Below, piece by piece: positions 25,165 through 33,932 of a stretch of DNA of 64,000 bases. The stretch comes from an uncultured Clostridia bacterium (GTDB lineage: Bacteria > Bacillota > Clostridia > Peptostreptococcales > Acidaminobacteraceae), in the NCBI GenBank assembly GCA_927417275.1, contig CAKMJV010000010.1, positions 1-64,000 on the forward strand, in the 5' to 3' direction. The position numbers were made by a program, and so were the translations under genes. The notes beneath the pieces are model-generated. The model made no database searches and had not been told where the DNA came from. It saw only the letters and a list, made by a program, of their open reading frames with translations. Position 1 is the first letter of the stretch. Each line of letters starts with the position of its first letter.

Positions 25165-25839
25165 ATGGAAAAAATACTCATCGTAGAGGATGAAGTGAAA
25201 ATATCCCGCATAATTGATCTTCAACTAAAATATGCAGGTTATGAAACAGATTTAGCCTTTGACGGAACTGAAGCAATTGAAAAAGTTGGCTTAAACAAAT
25301 ACGATCTGATATTACTTGATGTTATGATGCCAAAAACAGATGGTCTTACCGCGTGTAACGCCATAAAAAAAATGCATCCCGATATGAAGATTATCATGCT
25401 AACTGCAAAAGATGATATACAAGATGTCATAAATGGACTAGATTCTGGCGCGGATGATTATGTAACCAAGCCTTTCATTTTTGATGAATTGCTCGCTAGA
25501 ATACGTGCAAATATACGGAAAAAGGCACAGTTTACGCCCACTACGGACTTGATCGTTTTTGAAGATGTCATTATTAACTCGGTCACTTATGAGGTGTCCA
25601 GAGCAGGAAACGCAGTTGAACTCTCTAAAACGGAATTTGATTTACTTAAACATTTGATTATTAATAAAAACATCGTGCTTACACGCGAGCAAATCCTCAA
25701 CAAGGTTTGGGGCTATGATTACTATGGCAGCTTAAACATCGTGGATGTGTACATTAAATATTTGCGTGATAAAATCGATAGAGATTATAGTCGCAAATTG
25801 ATTCAAACCATAAGGGGTCGTGGGTACGTTGTCAGATAA
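25165..25839 (+). CDS. OmpR-family response regulator
   Basis: A 224-residue regulator. The receiver has VEDE, phosphoacceptor Asp in LILLDVMMPK at about 51, MLTAKDD and TKPF. The winged helix ends in TIRGRGYVV. The start at 25165 (MEKILIVEDE) follows AGGAG by 7 nt, which discards 23 residues of a longer frame that would run from the terminator region. It overlaps the downstream kinase gene by 20 nt. It resembles the ArlR/CssR type in overall form, but the regulon is unknown and no nearby target gene is evident. Confidence 0.9.
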   Translation: MEKILIVEDEVKISRIIDLQLKYAGYETDLAFDGTEAIEKVGLNKYDLILLDVMMPKTDGLTACNAIKKMHPDMKIIMLTAKDDIQDVINGLDSGADDYVTKPFIFDELLARIRANIRKKAQFTPTTDLIVFEDVIINSVTYEVSRAGNAVELSKTEFDLLKHLIINKNIVLTREQILNKVWGYDYYGSLNIVDVYIKYLRDKIDRDYSRKLIQTIRGRGYVVR

Positions 25840-27424
25840 TTTGAAATCAAAAAAGAAAATGAGTGTCTTTAGAAAATTTAAGCCCTTAAAATTAACGACT
25901 AGGATTACCATATCTAACGTCGTTTTATTTACTTTAATCATCATGGTGATCGTCTACTTCGTGACCTTATTAACCAATCAGTTTCTCTTTTATAAAAACC
26001 GCGAAGAGTTGATTAATAAACAACAACAAATAGAAGAACTCCTCGGTGAAGACATTTCAAGTATTTATGTTCTACCTAAAAAAGAACGGATTCGAGCAGT
26101 CTATAATAAACTTGAGCGCTATTACATGTTTGAGAATTACAAAACGCTGATTGCATTGGTTGATTCAGATGGTCAGACCACTTATACGCAAAATAGAGGG
26201 CTTTATGACAAGTTAATTATGGATCATTTGAAAATCAATCCCGATACCATACGATTGAAAACCACTCTAGAAAAAAATTTGCTTAGTGGTAGAGAATCCA
26301 TGATGATCGAAGTGTTTCAATCCACCAGTGATTCTGAGCAAGTCAAGATCATCGATGGTTCATTTTTCATTCCAACACGCGGCGCAGATCCATTTGTGAT
26401 ACAAACTAAAATAATGGGCTATGATTTGATGTATACCACACTCCGTAAGGACTTTGGTAACAATCACAGCCTGTATATTCTCGTTTTCTTATACCCTGAG
26501 TTGGATCAGGATTTTATAATCAGTTTGAATTCAGCTTTATTGGTATCTGCACTAATCGGCGTTTTATTATTTGTATTATTTGGTAAATATTTTACCAAAC
26601 GTGCGCTTAAGCCACTGGTGGATCTTTCATACGTTGCACAGAATATTAATAATGAAACCTTAAACTATCGTATTCCGCCTACTGAAAGTAAAGATGAAAT
26701 CGACACTCTTATAAGCAGTTTGAATCGAATGCTTGAAAACCTTGAAGATTCATTTGAATACCAAAGACGATTTGTCTCTGATGCATCGCATGAACTTCGA
26801 ATTCCTCTTACCATCGTCCTTGGATATATCGACGTGCTAAAAACCATCGGAAAAGACAATCCAGAACTCCTTGATGAATCTATGCACGCAATTGAGGATG
26901 AAGCGGGACATATGAAGAATTTAGTTGAAAAATTGCTCATTCTTGCACGCTTTGAAAACCAAAAAATCAAAGTGAATTACGCGTACTTTAATGTGAGTGC
27001 TTTCGTCGAACGTTCCATTATAGAATGCGAACGATTATACCCTGACCATGTTTTTGTTTCAAAGGTCGACCCAAAACTCGAAATTCACGCCGATACAGAG
27101 TTAATGGTTCAAATCATGCGGGCTTTGGTGGAAAACGCCGTGAAGTACTCTGAACCTGGTACAAATATAAGTTTTGATTCCGAAATCAAAGATCGTTTTA
27201 TCGTATTGTCGCTTACCGATGAAGGCAGAGGCATCCCTCAAGAAAGCATCCCAAATTTAACAAATAGATTTTATCGATTAAGTGAGGATCGCAATCGTAA
27301 AACGGGCGGCTCAGGACTGGGACTTTCCATCGTAGAGGTCCTCGTCAAAGCACACGGTGGATTTGTACGATTTGAAAGCACGCTGGATATAGGTACTAAA
27401 GTGATGCTTTTTTTCCCAAGATAG
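25820..27424 (+). CDS. Sensor histidine kinase (partner of the upstream regulator)
   Basis: About 534 residues. It has a membrane helix at about 30-55, an extracytoplasmic domain of about 180 residues, a second helix near 240-262 and HAMP. HisKA with SDASHELRIPLTIVLGYID follows, then HATPase with LVENAVKYS, DEGRGIPQ and GGSGLGLSIVEVL. All catalytic boxes are intact. The ArlS-like pattern of HAMP directly before HisKA is visible. The start is uncertain: GTG at 25820, TTG at 25829 and ATG at 25859 are all in frame. A GGGG stretch just upstream favours one of the first two. A long terminator ends the unit. Confidence 0.88.
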   Translation: MGTLSDNLKSKKKMSVFRKFKPLKLTTRITISNVVLFTLIIMVIVYFVTLLTNQFLFYKNREELINKQQQIEELLGEDISSIYVLPKKERIRAVYNKLERYYMFENYKTLIALVDSDGQTTYTQNRGLYDKLIMDHLKINPDTIRLKTTLEKNLLSGRESMMIEVFQSTSDSEQVKIIDGSFFIPTRGADPFVIQTKIMGYDLMYTTLRKDFGNNHSLYILVFLYPELDQDFIISLNSALLVSALIGVLLFVLFGKYFTKRALKPLVDLSYVAQNINNETLNYRIPPTESKDEIDTLISSLNRMLENLEDSFEYQRRFVSDASHELRIPLTIVLGYIDVLKTIGKDNPELLDESMHAIEDEAGHMKNLVEKLLILARFENQKIKVNYAYFNVSAFVERSIIECERLYPDHVFVSKVDPKLEIHADTELMVQIMRALVENAVKYSEPGTNISFDSEIKDRFIVLSLTDEGRGIPQESIPNLTNRFYRLSEDRNRKTGGSGLGLSIVEVLVKAHGGFVRFESTLDIGTKVMLFFPR

Positions 27425-27440
27425 TCTATCAAAAAATTAT

Positions 27441-27486
27441 ACGCACCATCAAATGCGCGGAAATGCATTTGATGGTGCGTTTTTTA
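27441..27486 (+). terminator. Terminator between the kinase and aminotransferase genes
   Basis: A 16-bp perfect stem (ACGCACCATCAAATGC and its complement) with an 8-nt loop, followed by six T on the plus strand. The minus side also leads into T-rich sequence, so it probably serves both convergent genes. Confidence 0.92.
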
Positions 27487-27489
27487 TTA

Positions 27490-28683
27490 TCACGCTTCTT
27501 TTTCTTTATAATAGTCAACCAATGCTTCAAAAGCTTTTATAGACCTTTCAATCATCTGTAAATCTACACAATAAGATATTCTAAAATACCCTGGAAAGCC
27601 AAATCCACTACCTGGTACGAGCAAAATGTTGAATTTTTTTGCCTCCATTACAAACTTAACATCATCGCTTTCAAGTGCTTTTGGAAACAGATAAAATGCA
27701 CCTTGAGGTTCAACCATTTCAAAACCCATTTTTGTGAGTGCACGGTATAAAAGGTCTCTTCTTTCTTGATACTGCCCTATATCTACAGATTCCTCTAAGG
27801 AATCAGATATAACTTTTTGCCAAAGTGCAGGTGCATTAACAAAACCTAGCGTTCTATTTGAAAATGCTAATCCACTCATAAATAAATCCACATCTGAAAA
27901 CTGACCATTGATCGCAATATAACCGATGCGTTCTCCTGCAAGTCCAAGTGATTTTGAGTAAGAATTCACCATTATACTGTGCTTAAAATAATTATGCACA
28001 TTAGGTACTTTATGCCCATCATAAACAAGCGCTTTATAAGGCTCATCAGAAATCACGTATATTTCTCTTCCATATGTCTCTTCTTTTTTTAATAGAATCG
28101 CTTGCAACCCATTAAGTGTTTTTTCTGAATAGATGACACCGGTTGGATTATTTGGCGTGTTGATGATTACCGCTCTGGTTTTTTCATTAATACTTGATTC
28201 AAACGCACTTAAATCAGGTTCAAAAGTTGATGCATCCGTTTGAATAATTTTAGGAACACCGTTATGATTGCCAATGTAAAAAACGTACTCTGCAAAATAA
28301 GGTGCAAATATTACCACTTCATCCCCTGCATCTAAAATGGTTCGTAATACGACATTAATACCACCCGCAGCACCAACAGTCATCAGTACGTGTTCATAAC
28401 TAATCGGATTTTTGATGTCGCGGTTGATCGCATTAGCAACCTTTTGTCTTACATCTTTATATCCAGCATTATCCATATAGCGATGTGTGCCTTTTTCATC
28501 ACTGTTTACGAGGCTTCTCAATTTCTCCACCACTGATTTCGGGGGTTCAAAATAAGGATTGCCTATACTATAATCGTAGACATTTTCCGCGCCAAACTGC
28601 TCACGTAGTTTACTGCCTTCAACAAACATTCTTCTAATCCAAGAAGCATTTTTCAAGTTCTCTTGAATCTCCTTTGAAATCAT
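27490..28683 (-). CDS. Pyridoxal phosphate-dependent aminotransferase (AspB-like, class I)
   Basis: A 397-residue fold-type I aminotransferase. Key elements are YSIGNPYFEPP near residue 40, INTPNNPTGVIY near 175, PLP lysine in MVNSYSKSLGLAGERIGYIA near 240, and a C-terminal FRISYCVD with the substrate-carboxylate arginine. Class and length fit aspartate or other amino-acid aminotransferases. The true substrate cannot be assigned. It is a single gene, with a terminator shared at its 3' side. Its promoter must lie before 28684 and run away from the divergent cobT riboswitch unit. Confidence 0.9.
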   Translation of the reverse strand: MISKEIQENLKNASWIRRMFVEGSKLREQFGAENVYDYSIGNPYFEPPKSVVEKLRSLVNSDEKGTHRYMDNAGYKDVRQKVANAINRDIKNPISYEHVLMTVGAAGGINVVLRTILDAGDEVVIFAPYFAEYVFYIGNHNGVPKIIQTDASTFEPDLSAFESSINEKTRAVIINTPNNPTGVIYSEKTLNGLQAILLKKEETYGREIYVISDEPYKALVYDGHKVPNVHNYFKHSIMVNSYSKSLGLAGERIGYIAINGQFSDVDLFMSGLAFSNRTLGFVNAPALWQKVISDSLEESVDIGQYQERRDLLYRALTKMGFEMVEPQGAFYLFPKALESDDVKFVMEAKKFNILLVPGSGFGFPGYFRISYCVDLQMIERSIKAFEALVDYYKEKEA

Positions 28684-28779
28684 CTTAAGTGCCTCCTTAA
28701 AGTATAGTCCAATTATATTATAACATGAAAATCAAAGTTTGCAATTTTTTAATAAGCATTAAAAATTAGTAGCAATCCA

Positions 28780-28808
28780 TTGACTCACGAGCCATAATTC
28801 GATAAAAT
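28780..28808 (+). promoter_or_regulatory. Promoter of the cobalamin riboswitch-cobT unit
   Basis: -35 TTGACT at 28780-28785, 17-nt spacer, -10 TAAAAT at 28803-28808, placing the start about 5 nt before the aptamer. Confidence 0.7.
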
Positions 28809-28820
28809 GGTGTTGTTATA

Positions 28821-29020
28821 GGTGCCAAATGTTTGGAGAATAGGGAATTAGGTTAAATGCCTAAGCGAACCCATCACTGTAAGACGGAGTCTTTGCGATA
28901 ACCACTGGGAAACTGGGAAGGTGCTAATAGATGAGGATGTCAAGCCAGGAGACCTGCCTGTAGAACACAAATGAGCGAAGGCAAAGTTCATTACCCCAAG
29001 GGGTAATGGGCTTTTTTTTA
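28821..29020 (+). promoter_or_regulatory. Cobalamin riboswitch with intrinsic terminator
   Basis: The aptamer runs from GGTGCC at 28821 through AATAGGGAATTAGGT, GAACCCATCACTGT, CCACTGGGAA, GGGAAGGTGC and GATGAGGATGTCAAGCC, to the B12 box AAGCCAGGAGACCTGCC near 28939-28963. ATTACCCC-AA-GGGGTAAT followed by GGGC and eight T at 28990-29020 forms the terminator. Bound adenosylcobalamin or a related cobamide would shut off cobT. With the promoter and the gap this fills the 376 nt between the aminotransferase and cobT. Confidence 0.93.
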
Positions 29021-29060
29021 TGCTTATACGCCTATTAATAATTTATTGGAGGAAATAGAT

Positions 29061-30095
29061 ATGTATTTTAAAGCACTAAGACCCCTGGACGAAATGTGTA
29101 TGCAACAAACCAGAAATCGAATTGATCAGTTGGTTAAACCACAGGGCTCACTCGGTAAACTTGAAGAAATCGCCATACAACTCGCTGGGATTTATGGCAC
29201 GAACACCCCCCACATTAACAACAAAGCGGTAATCGTCATGTGCGCAGACCACGGTGTTTGCGAAGAAAATGTTGCCTCTGCGCCTCAAGTGGTTACTTGG
29301 ATACAATCGCTCAATATCGCCAAGGGTGTTTCTGGCGTTGGTGCATTATCAAAGATGTGTGCTGCAACGGTTTATACTGTGGATATTGGAATCGCGACAG
29401 ATGAAGTATCCCCTTTGCTCTATCACCAAAAGATAGCAAAAGGATCAAACAATATCGCAATGGGCCCTTCCATGACTTATGAACAAGCAATTAAAGCAAT
29501 TGAAACAGGTATCAACATGGTGAAAAAAGCAATAGATGAAGGGCACAACGTAATCGCCACAGGTGAGATGGGCATCGGTAACACCACTCCGTCAACGGCC
29601 ATTTTGTGTGCGCTCACTAAAATGTCGCCACAGACACTGGTAGGCGTAGGTGCAAACTTTCCCGTAGAAAAACTTTCACATAAAGCAGATGTCATTCAGC
29701 GTGCGTTAAACGCGAATCCCATAACCACTGAGGATCCCATAGAAATACTCTCAAAACTCGGAGGTTATGACATCGCAGGGATGACTGGTATCATATTAGG
29801 CGGATTGGTACATGGCGTTCCAATCATTTTAGATGGTTATATTTCTTCTGTGGCTGCACTTATTGCTACTCGGATTAATCCTCAAGTGAAGGATTATATT
29901 TTTCCTTCTCATGCGTCTGAAGAAAAAAGTGCGGCACTTGCAAGCGAATTGCTGGGACTGAAGCCTTTTATCCATCTTAACATGCGTCTTGGCGAAGGCA
30001 GTGGTGCCGTTTTGGCTTTTAACGTCCTTGAATCCGCGTGTACCATGGTCAATAACATGATTACATTTGAAGAGGCTGGCATCGGCGTGGTATAA
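29061..30095 (+). CDS. cobT: Nicotinate-nucleotide--dimethylbenzimidazole phosphoribosyltransferase CobT
   Basis: A 344-residue enzyme that makes alpha-ribazole phosphate for the lower ligand of cobalamin. Typical segments are LVKPQGSLGKLEEIA, VIVMCADHGVCEENVA, GEMGIGNTTPSTAI and the C-terminal NMRLGEGSGAVLAF, whose glutamate near residue 313 is the known catalytic base. The start at 29061 lies 8 nt after GGAGG. The TTG 15 nt upstream is part of that site. It is controlled by the riboswitch upstream. No other cobalamin gene adjoins it, which suits salvage with the adenosyltransferase at 53.8 kb. Genes for a phosphodiesterase and a pseudouridine synthase follow. Confidence 0.95.
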   Translation: MYFKALRPLDEMCMQQTRNRIDQLVKPQGSLGKLEEIAIQLAGIYGTNTPHINNKAVIVMCADHGVCEENVASAPQVVTWIQSLNIAKGVSGVGALSKMCAATVYTVDIGIATDEVSPLLYHQKIAKGSNNIAMGPSMTYEQAIKAIETGINMVKKAIDEGHNVIATGEMGIGNTTPSTAILCALTKMSPQTLVGVGANFPVEKLSHKADVIQRALNANPITTEDPIEILSKLGGYDIAGMTGIILGGLVHGVPIILDGYISSVAALIATRINPQVKDYIFPSHASEEKSAALASELLGLKPFIHLNMRLGEGSGAVLAFNVLESACTMVNNMITFEEAGIGVV

Positions 30096-30121
30096 TGTTT
30101 AAAACCACACAGGAGGCCCAT

Positions 30122-30865
30122 ATGACGAAAATTATTGGTCACAGAGGTGCAAAAGCATATTTTGCTGAAAATACACTCCCCTCATTTGAAGCAGCCATTC
30201 TACAAGGTGCAGATGGGATAGAACTAGACATTCACTACTCCAAAGATGGTGAAATAATGGTTTTTCATGATTTTACTTTAAAAAGGATGTGCGGTATAAA
30301 AGGTGCAATTTCTGATTATACGCTGGAAGAACTTAAGGCTTTTACCGTTTCATTTAAAAAGCAAAGAGAAAAAATCCCAACACTTAGAGAAGTACTCGTA
30401 TTGTTGGTTTCACTTGAACAAATGCATGGACGTCAATTGATTTTAAATGTGGAGTTTAAAGCAGGCAGTGATTTATATCCAGGCATAGAAGCCGCCACTT
30501 TGAACCTATGCTCAAGTTATTTAAAAAAAGAACAGGTAATCTATTCTTCATTTGACCATTTTTCACTACAACGCATCAGAGCACTAGACGCAGATGCTCA
30601 AACAGGTGTTTTAACAGGTTCAGCAATGGTTGAGCCATGGGAATATGTTAAAAAATTAAAAGCTAACTACTATCACCCAGCCTATCAAACTGTAAACGCC
30701 TATGCGATAGAAGGGTTAACGCATGCATCTATCGGACTTAACCCCTACACGGTCAACGATTTAAAAGTTGCTAAACTTTTAATACACCATCATGCAAATG
30801 CCATCATTACAGATACCCCTGACAAAATGGTCGCATTAAGGACAGCCTATGAAAATAATATTTGA
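30122..30865 (+). CDS. Glycerophosphodiester phosphodiesterase
   Basis: A 247-residue GDPD/UgpQ-type enzyme. The active-site pair is visible as IGHRGAKAYFAENTLPSF at the N-terminus and GIELDIHYSKDGEIMVFHD near residue 40-58. The family splits glycerophosphodiesters into glycerol-3-phosphate and an alcohol, usually in the cytoplasm for proteins with no signal peptide, as here. AGGAGG stands 5 nt before the ATG at 30122. Longer frames overlap the cobT end and lack a site. It follows cobT by 26 nt and overlaps the next gene by 17 nt, so it is in the riboswitch-led transcript. Confidence 0.92.
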   Translation: MTKIIGHRGAKAYFAENTLPSFEAAILQGADGIELDIHYSKDGEIMVFHDFTLKRMCGIKGAISDYTLEELKAFTVSFKKQREKIPTLREVLVLLVSLEQMHGRQLILNVEFKAGSDLYPGIEAATLNLCSSYLKKEQVIYSSFDHFSLQRIRALDADAQTGVLTGSAMVEPWEYVKKLKANYYHPAYQTVNAYAIEGLTHASIGLNPYTVNDLKVAKLLIHHHANAIITDTPDKMVALRTAYENNI

Positions 30866-31517
30866 AGATGAACATCTAATTGCACTTGAAAAACCTCAAA
30901 ACTGTCCCACGCAAAAAGATGCCACACGCACACGGAGTTTAATGGAACAACTCGATGATTATTTCACCTATAATTGTGGCATCGATGATCCGTATATCGG
31001 CTTGGTGCACCGTCTAGATCGGCATACTGGTGGCATCGTGGTTTTCGCTAAAACGCCCAATGCAACACGCGACTTAAACGCACTTTTTTCTAATCACAAA
31101 CTAACCAAGCGATATACTGCGATTGTAGAAGGGCATTTTGATCAGAAAAAAGGACGTTGTATAAATTATTTGTTGTCGGATGCAGCGAAGAACATTACGA
31201 AAATAGTGCCTAGAAATACACCTGGTAGTAAGTACGCCGAACTCACTTATGAAGTTTTAGGACAGTTTGAACATGAACATGGTCCTTATTCACATGTTGA
31301 AATCACATTGTTAACGGGTAGACAGCACCAAATTCGCTTACAGATGTCATCTATAGGTCATCCCGTATTATTTGACGAAAAGTATGGCGCAACATGGCCT
31401 TTATCTGAGAAGCAATCCATGACACTTTGGGCAAGCGCATTAGATTTTAAACTCTATGTAAAAAAATATGTTTTAAGATCCACACCACCTTTCGCAGCAT
31501 ACATGGGTCATAAATAA
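30849..31517 (+). CDS. RluA-family pseudouridine synthase
   Basis: A 222-residue RNA modification enzyme. The catalytic aspartate is in GLVHRLDRHTGGIVVFAKT near residue 57. A second conserved block, LLTGRQHQIRLQMSSIGHP, lies near 160. There is no N-terminal S4 domain, so it is the short RluA/YlyB-like or TruC-like class. The RNA target, in rRNA or tRNA, cannot be assigned. The gene overlaps the phosphodiesterase gene by 17 nt and ends the cobT transcript at a strong terminator. Confidence 0.9.
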   Translation: MKIIFEDEHLIALEKPQNCPTQKDATRTRSLMEQLDDYFTYNCGIDDPYIGLVHRLDRHTGGIVVFAKTPNATRDLNALFSNHKLTKRYTAIVEGHFDQKKGRCINYLLSDAAKNITKIVPRNTPGSKYAELTYEVLGQFEHEHGPYSHVEITLLTGRQHQIRLQMSSIGHPVLFDEKYGATWPLSEKQSMTLWASALDFKLYVKKYVLRSTPPFAAYMGHK

Positions 31518-31536
31518 CACGTATATGAACGCTATA

Positions 31537-31575
31537 AAAAAAGGGAGCTGATGGTTAAATCAGCTCCCTTTTTTA
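31537..31575. terminator. Bidirectional terminator between the RluA-family gene and ilvE
   Basis: AAGGGAGCTGAT pairs with ATCAGCTCCCTT (12 bp, 6-nt loop), with six A before and four to six T after. It can end transcription of both converging genes. Confidence 0.92.
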
Positions 31576-31578
31576 CGC

Positions 31579-32604
31579 TTACTTCACTTTATAAATCCAA
31601 CCTTCTGGTGCTTCAATTTCCCCAAATTGAATACCAACAAGCGTATCATAAAGTTTTTTTGTTACTGGACCTACTTCCGTTTCACTATGGAATACGTGTA
31701 GTTTGCCTTTGTACTCGATGCCACCGATTGGTGTTATCACTGCTGCTGTACCACATGCGCCTGCCTCAACAAACTCGTCAAGAGCATCCACGTGACATGC
31801 ACGTTCTTCAACGGTTAAATTTAAGTGGTTTTCTGCGAGATACATCAATGAGTACTTCGTTATACTTGGTAATATCGATGGTGAAACTGGTGTTACAAAT
31901 TTATGATCCTTGGTTATGCCAAAGAAATTTGCTGCACCAACTTCTTCAATTTTAGTATGTGTTGCTGGATCGAGGTAAATACAATCTGCGAATCCACGTT
32001 TAACCGCTTCTTCATGTGGTAATAAACTACCTGCATAATTGCCACCTACTTTTGCTGCACCTGTACCATATGGTGCTGCACGGTCCATGTCTGCGATGGT
32101 AAAGTTTACCGGAGCCATGCCACCCTTAAAATAAGGACCGACTGGGACAGCAAAAATGCCAAACATGAATTCAGGTGCAGGCCTTACGCCTAAGTTATGC
32201 CCAACGCCGATAACATAAGGTCGTAAATACAGTGTTGCACCAGTGCCATAAGGTGGTACATAGTCTTCATTTGCTTTAACCACTTGCATACATGCATCAA
32301 TAAACTTTTCGATTGGCATTTCAGGCATCATCACACGTCGACAACTTCTGTTAAGTCGTTTTGCATTTTCATCCGGTCTAAACAGCTGTATGTCACCATT
32401 AGGTGTTCTATACGCCTTAAGTCCTTCAAAACATTGCTGACCATAATGAATGGCAGTTGAAGCTTCACTGATAGAAATCATGTTATCCTCTACCAATTTA
32501 CCCTGATCCCACGCGCCGTCTTTCCACATTGATACATAACGCAAATCTGTTTTTGTATAGGCAAAACTTAGTTTTGCCCAATCAATCGAAACTTTTTTAC
32601 TCAT
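31579..32604 (-). CDS. ilvE: Branched-chain amino acid aminotransferase
   Basis: A 341-residue fold-type IV PLP enzyme. Markers are IHYGQQCFEGLKAYR near residue 60, RPYVIGVG, PLP lysine in GTGAAKVGGNYAGSLLP near 180, EEVGAANFF and GTAAVITPIG near 305. It catalyses the last step of valine, leucine and isoleucine synthesis or the first step of their breakdown. The ATG at 32604 was chosen on frame and ribosome-site distance (GGGG then GGAAG upstream). The ATG six codons earlier is weaker. No T-box leader is present. It has a good promoter 55 nt upstream. Confidence 0.94.
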   Translation of the reverse strand: MSKKVSIDWAKLSFAYTKTDLRYVSMWKDGAWDQGKLVEDNMISISEASTAIHYGQQCFEGLKAYRTPNGDIQLFRPDENAKRLNRSCRRVMMPEMPIEKFIDACMQVVKANEDYVPPYGTGATLYLRPYVIGVGHNLGVRPAPEFMFGIFAVPVGPYFKGGMAPVNFTIADMDRAAPYGTGAAKVGGNYAGSLLPHEEAVKRGFADCIYLDPATHTKIEEVGAANFFGITKDHKFVTPVSPSILPSITKYSLMYLAENHLNLTVEERACHVDALDEFVEAGACGTAAVITPIGGIEYKGKLHVFHSETEVGPVTKKLYDTLVGIQFGEIEAPEGWIYKVK

Positions 32605-32658
32605 CTTCCAAGCCCCTTTCAAAATTTAGTTGTTCTTGGAAAAAGGTTACCCAACTTC

Positions 32659-32688
32659 ATTATAAACCGAAAATTAATAATTTGCCAA
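32659..32688 (-). promoter_or_regulatory. Promoter of ilvE
   Basis: -35 TTGGCA at 32683-32688, 18-nt spacer, -10 TATAAT at 32659-32664 (minus strand). Confidence 0.7.
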
Positions 32689-32834
32689 CCTATCTTTTTG
32701 CTACATGGCTTTTATAACATCATCATTACGCTTTATAAAGGATTTATAGCTTTTACATCGCAGGGATTGTCCCGCCTGCCTCTATCCTGTATGATAAATC
32801 GGAGTATAAAACTTAAAAGCAAAACGGAGGCAAC

Positions 32835-33932
32835 ATGAAACTTCCTGAATTAAAAATAGGCAACATCACCATCCCATTTCCAATCGTTCTCGGTGCAATG
32901 GGTGTAGGCGTTACGCGTTCTGGACTCGCCTCTGCGGTTACCAACGCAGGTGGACTAGGCGTCCTCTCAGGCGTTAATCTTGGTTACAATGAAAAAGATT
33001 TCTATTCAAACCGTTTATCTGCCAATTTACGTGCGCTACGCAGAGAAATTCAAACCGCTAAAGAAAAATGCAATTATGGTCCTATCGGTGTGAACTTCAT
33101 GGTCGCTATGAATAACTATAAAGAACATGTTTTAGAAGCTGTCTCGGCAGGCATCGATTTCATCGTTTCAGGCGCTGGATTGCCTACAGAACTCCCCGCT
33201 TTTGTCAAAGGCAGTTCTACAAAACTCATTCCCATCGTATCATCGGCAAAAGCTGCACACTTAATCGCGAAATTATGGGATCGAAACCATCAAGTTGCGC
33301 CCGATGCCATCGTCATAGAAGGCATACATGCTGGTGGGCATCTCGGTTTTTCAAAAGCAGAACTAGATGCCAACCAATTTGACCCCAAAGCGGTAATTCA
33401 AGGGGTTAAACGCTCGTTGTTGCCATTTGAAGAAAAATACAAAAAGAAAATCCCCATCATTTTTGCCGGTGGCATTTTTGATGGAGAAGATATTTCAGAA
33501 GTTCTTTCTATGGGCGCTGACGCTGTTCAGATGGCAACAAGGTTTGTGGCCACTGAAGAATGTGATGCGCACGAAAACTTTAAAAATGCGTACGTACAGG
33601 CTGGTCCTTCACACGGGAAAATCATTATTAGCCCTGTAGGCATGCCTGGTCGAGCACTAGACAATTTATTTTTGCAAAATTTAGAAAAAGGCATTAAGCC
33701 TGAAATAACACGTTGTGTAAACTGTTTATCAACATGCAACCCCAAAACAACACCTTACTGTATTTCACAGGCGTTAATCGCTTCAGTAGAAGGCGACGTC
33801 TCAAGTGGACTCATATTTGCAGGCAGTAATGCCTATCGCACCAATAAAATCGTCCATGTACACGATTTAATGGTCGAACTCACCAAAGAAGCTGAGTCTT
33901 ATCTCGCCTTATTCAGTTTAAAGGATCAATAA
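32835..33932 (+). CDS. Nitronate monooxygenase family flavoprotein
   Basis: A 365-residue FMN-binding TIM barrel of the 2-nitropropane dioxygenase/NMO family. It starts KIGNITIPFPIVLGAMGVGV, carries the catalytic-type histidine in IEGIHAGGHLG near residue 160 and has phosphate-binding IFAGGIFDGEDI and GADAVQMATRFVAT. A C-terminal set CVNCLSTCNPKTTPYC adds four cysteines that most short family members lack, so a metal or cluster is possible. Related enzymes include FabK enoyl-ACP reductase, but this protein is longer and lacks a fatty-acid gene context. The true substrate is unknown. Confidence 0.85.
   Translation: MKLPELKIGNITIPFPIVLGAMGVGVTRSGLASAVTNAGGLGVLSGVNLGYNEKDFYSNRLSANLRALRREIQTAKEKCNYGPIGVNFMVAMNNYKEHVLEAVSAGIDFIVSGAGLPTELPAFVKGSSTKLIPIVSSAKAAHLIAKLWDRNHQVAPDAIVIEGIHAGGHLGFSKAELDANQFDPKAVIQGVKRSLLPFEEKYKKKIPIIFAGGIFDGEDISEVLSMGADAVQMATRFVATEECDAHENFKNAYVQAGPSHGKIIISPVGMPGRALDNLFLQNLEKGIKPEITRCVNCLSTCNPKTTPYCISQALIASVEGDVSSGLIFAGSNAYRTNKIVHVHDLMVELTKEAESYLALFSLKDQ

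Noticed and set aside
31551-31955. Plus-strand open frame of 134 codons opposite ilvE
   Set aside because: It starts in the terminator and runs antisense to conserved ilvE codons; the product looks like noise.
32605-32834. T-box or other leader before ilvE
   Set aside because: I found no T-box sequence and only a plain promoter; the facing strand before the flavoprotein gene also has no recognised riboswitch.
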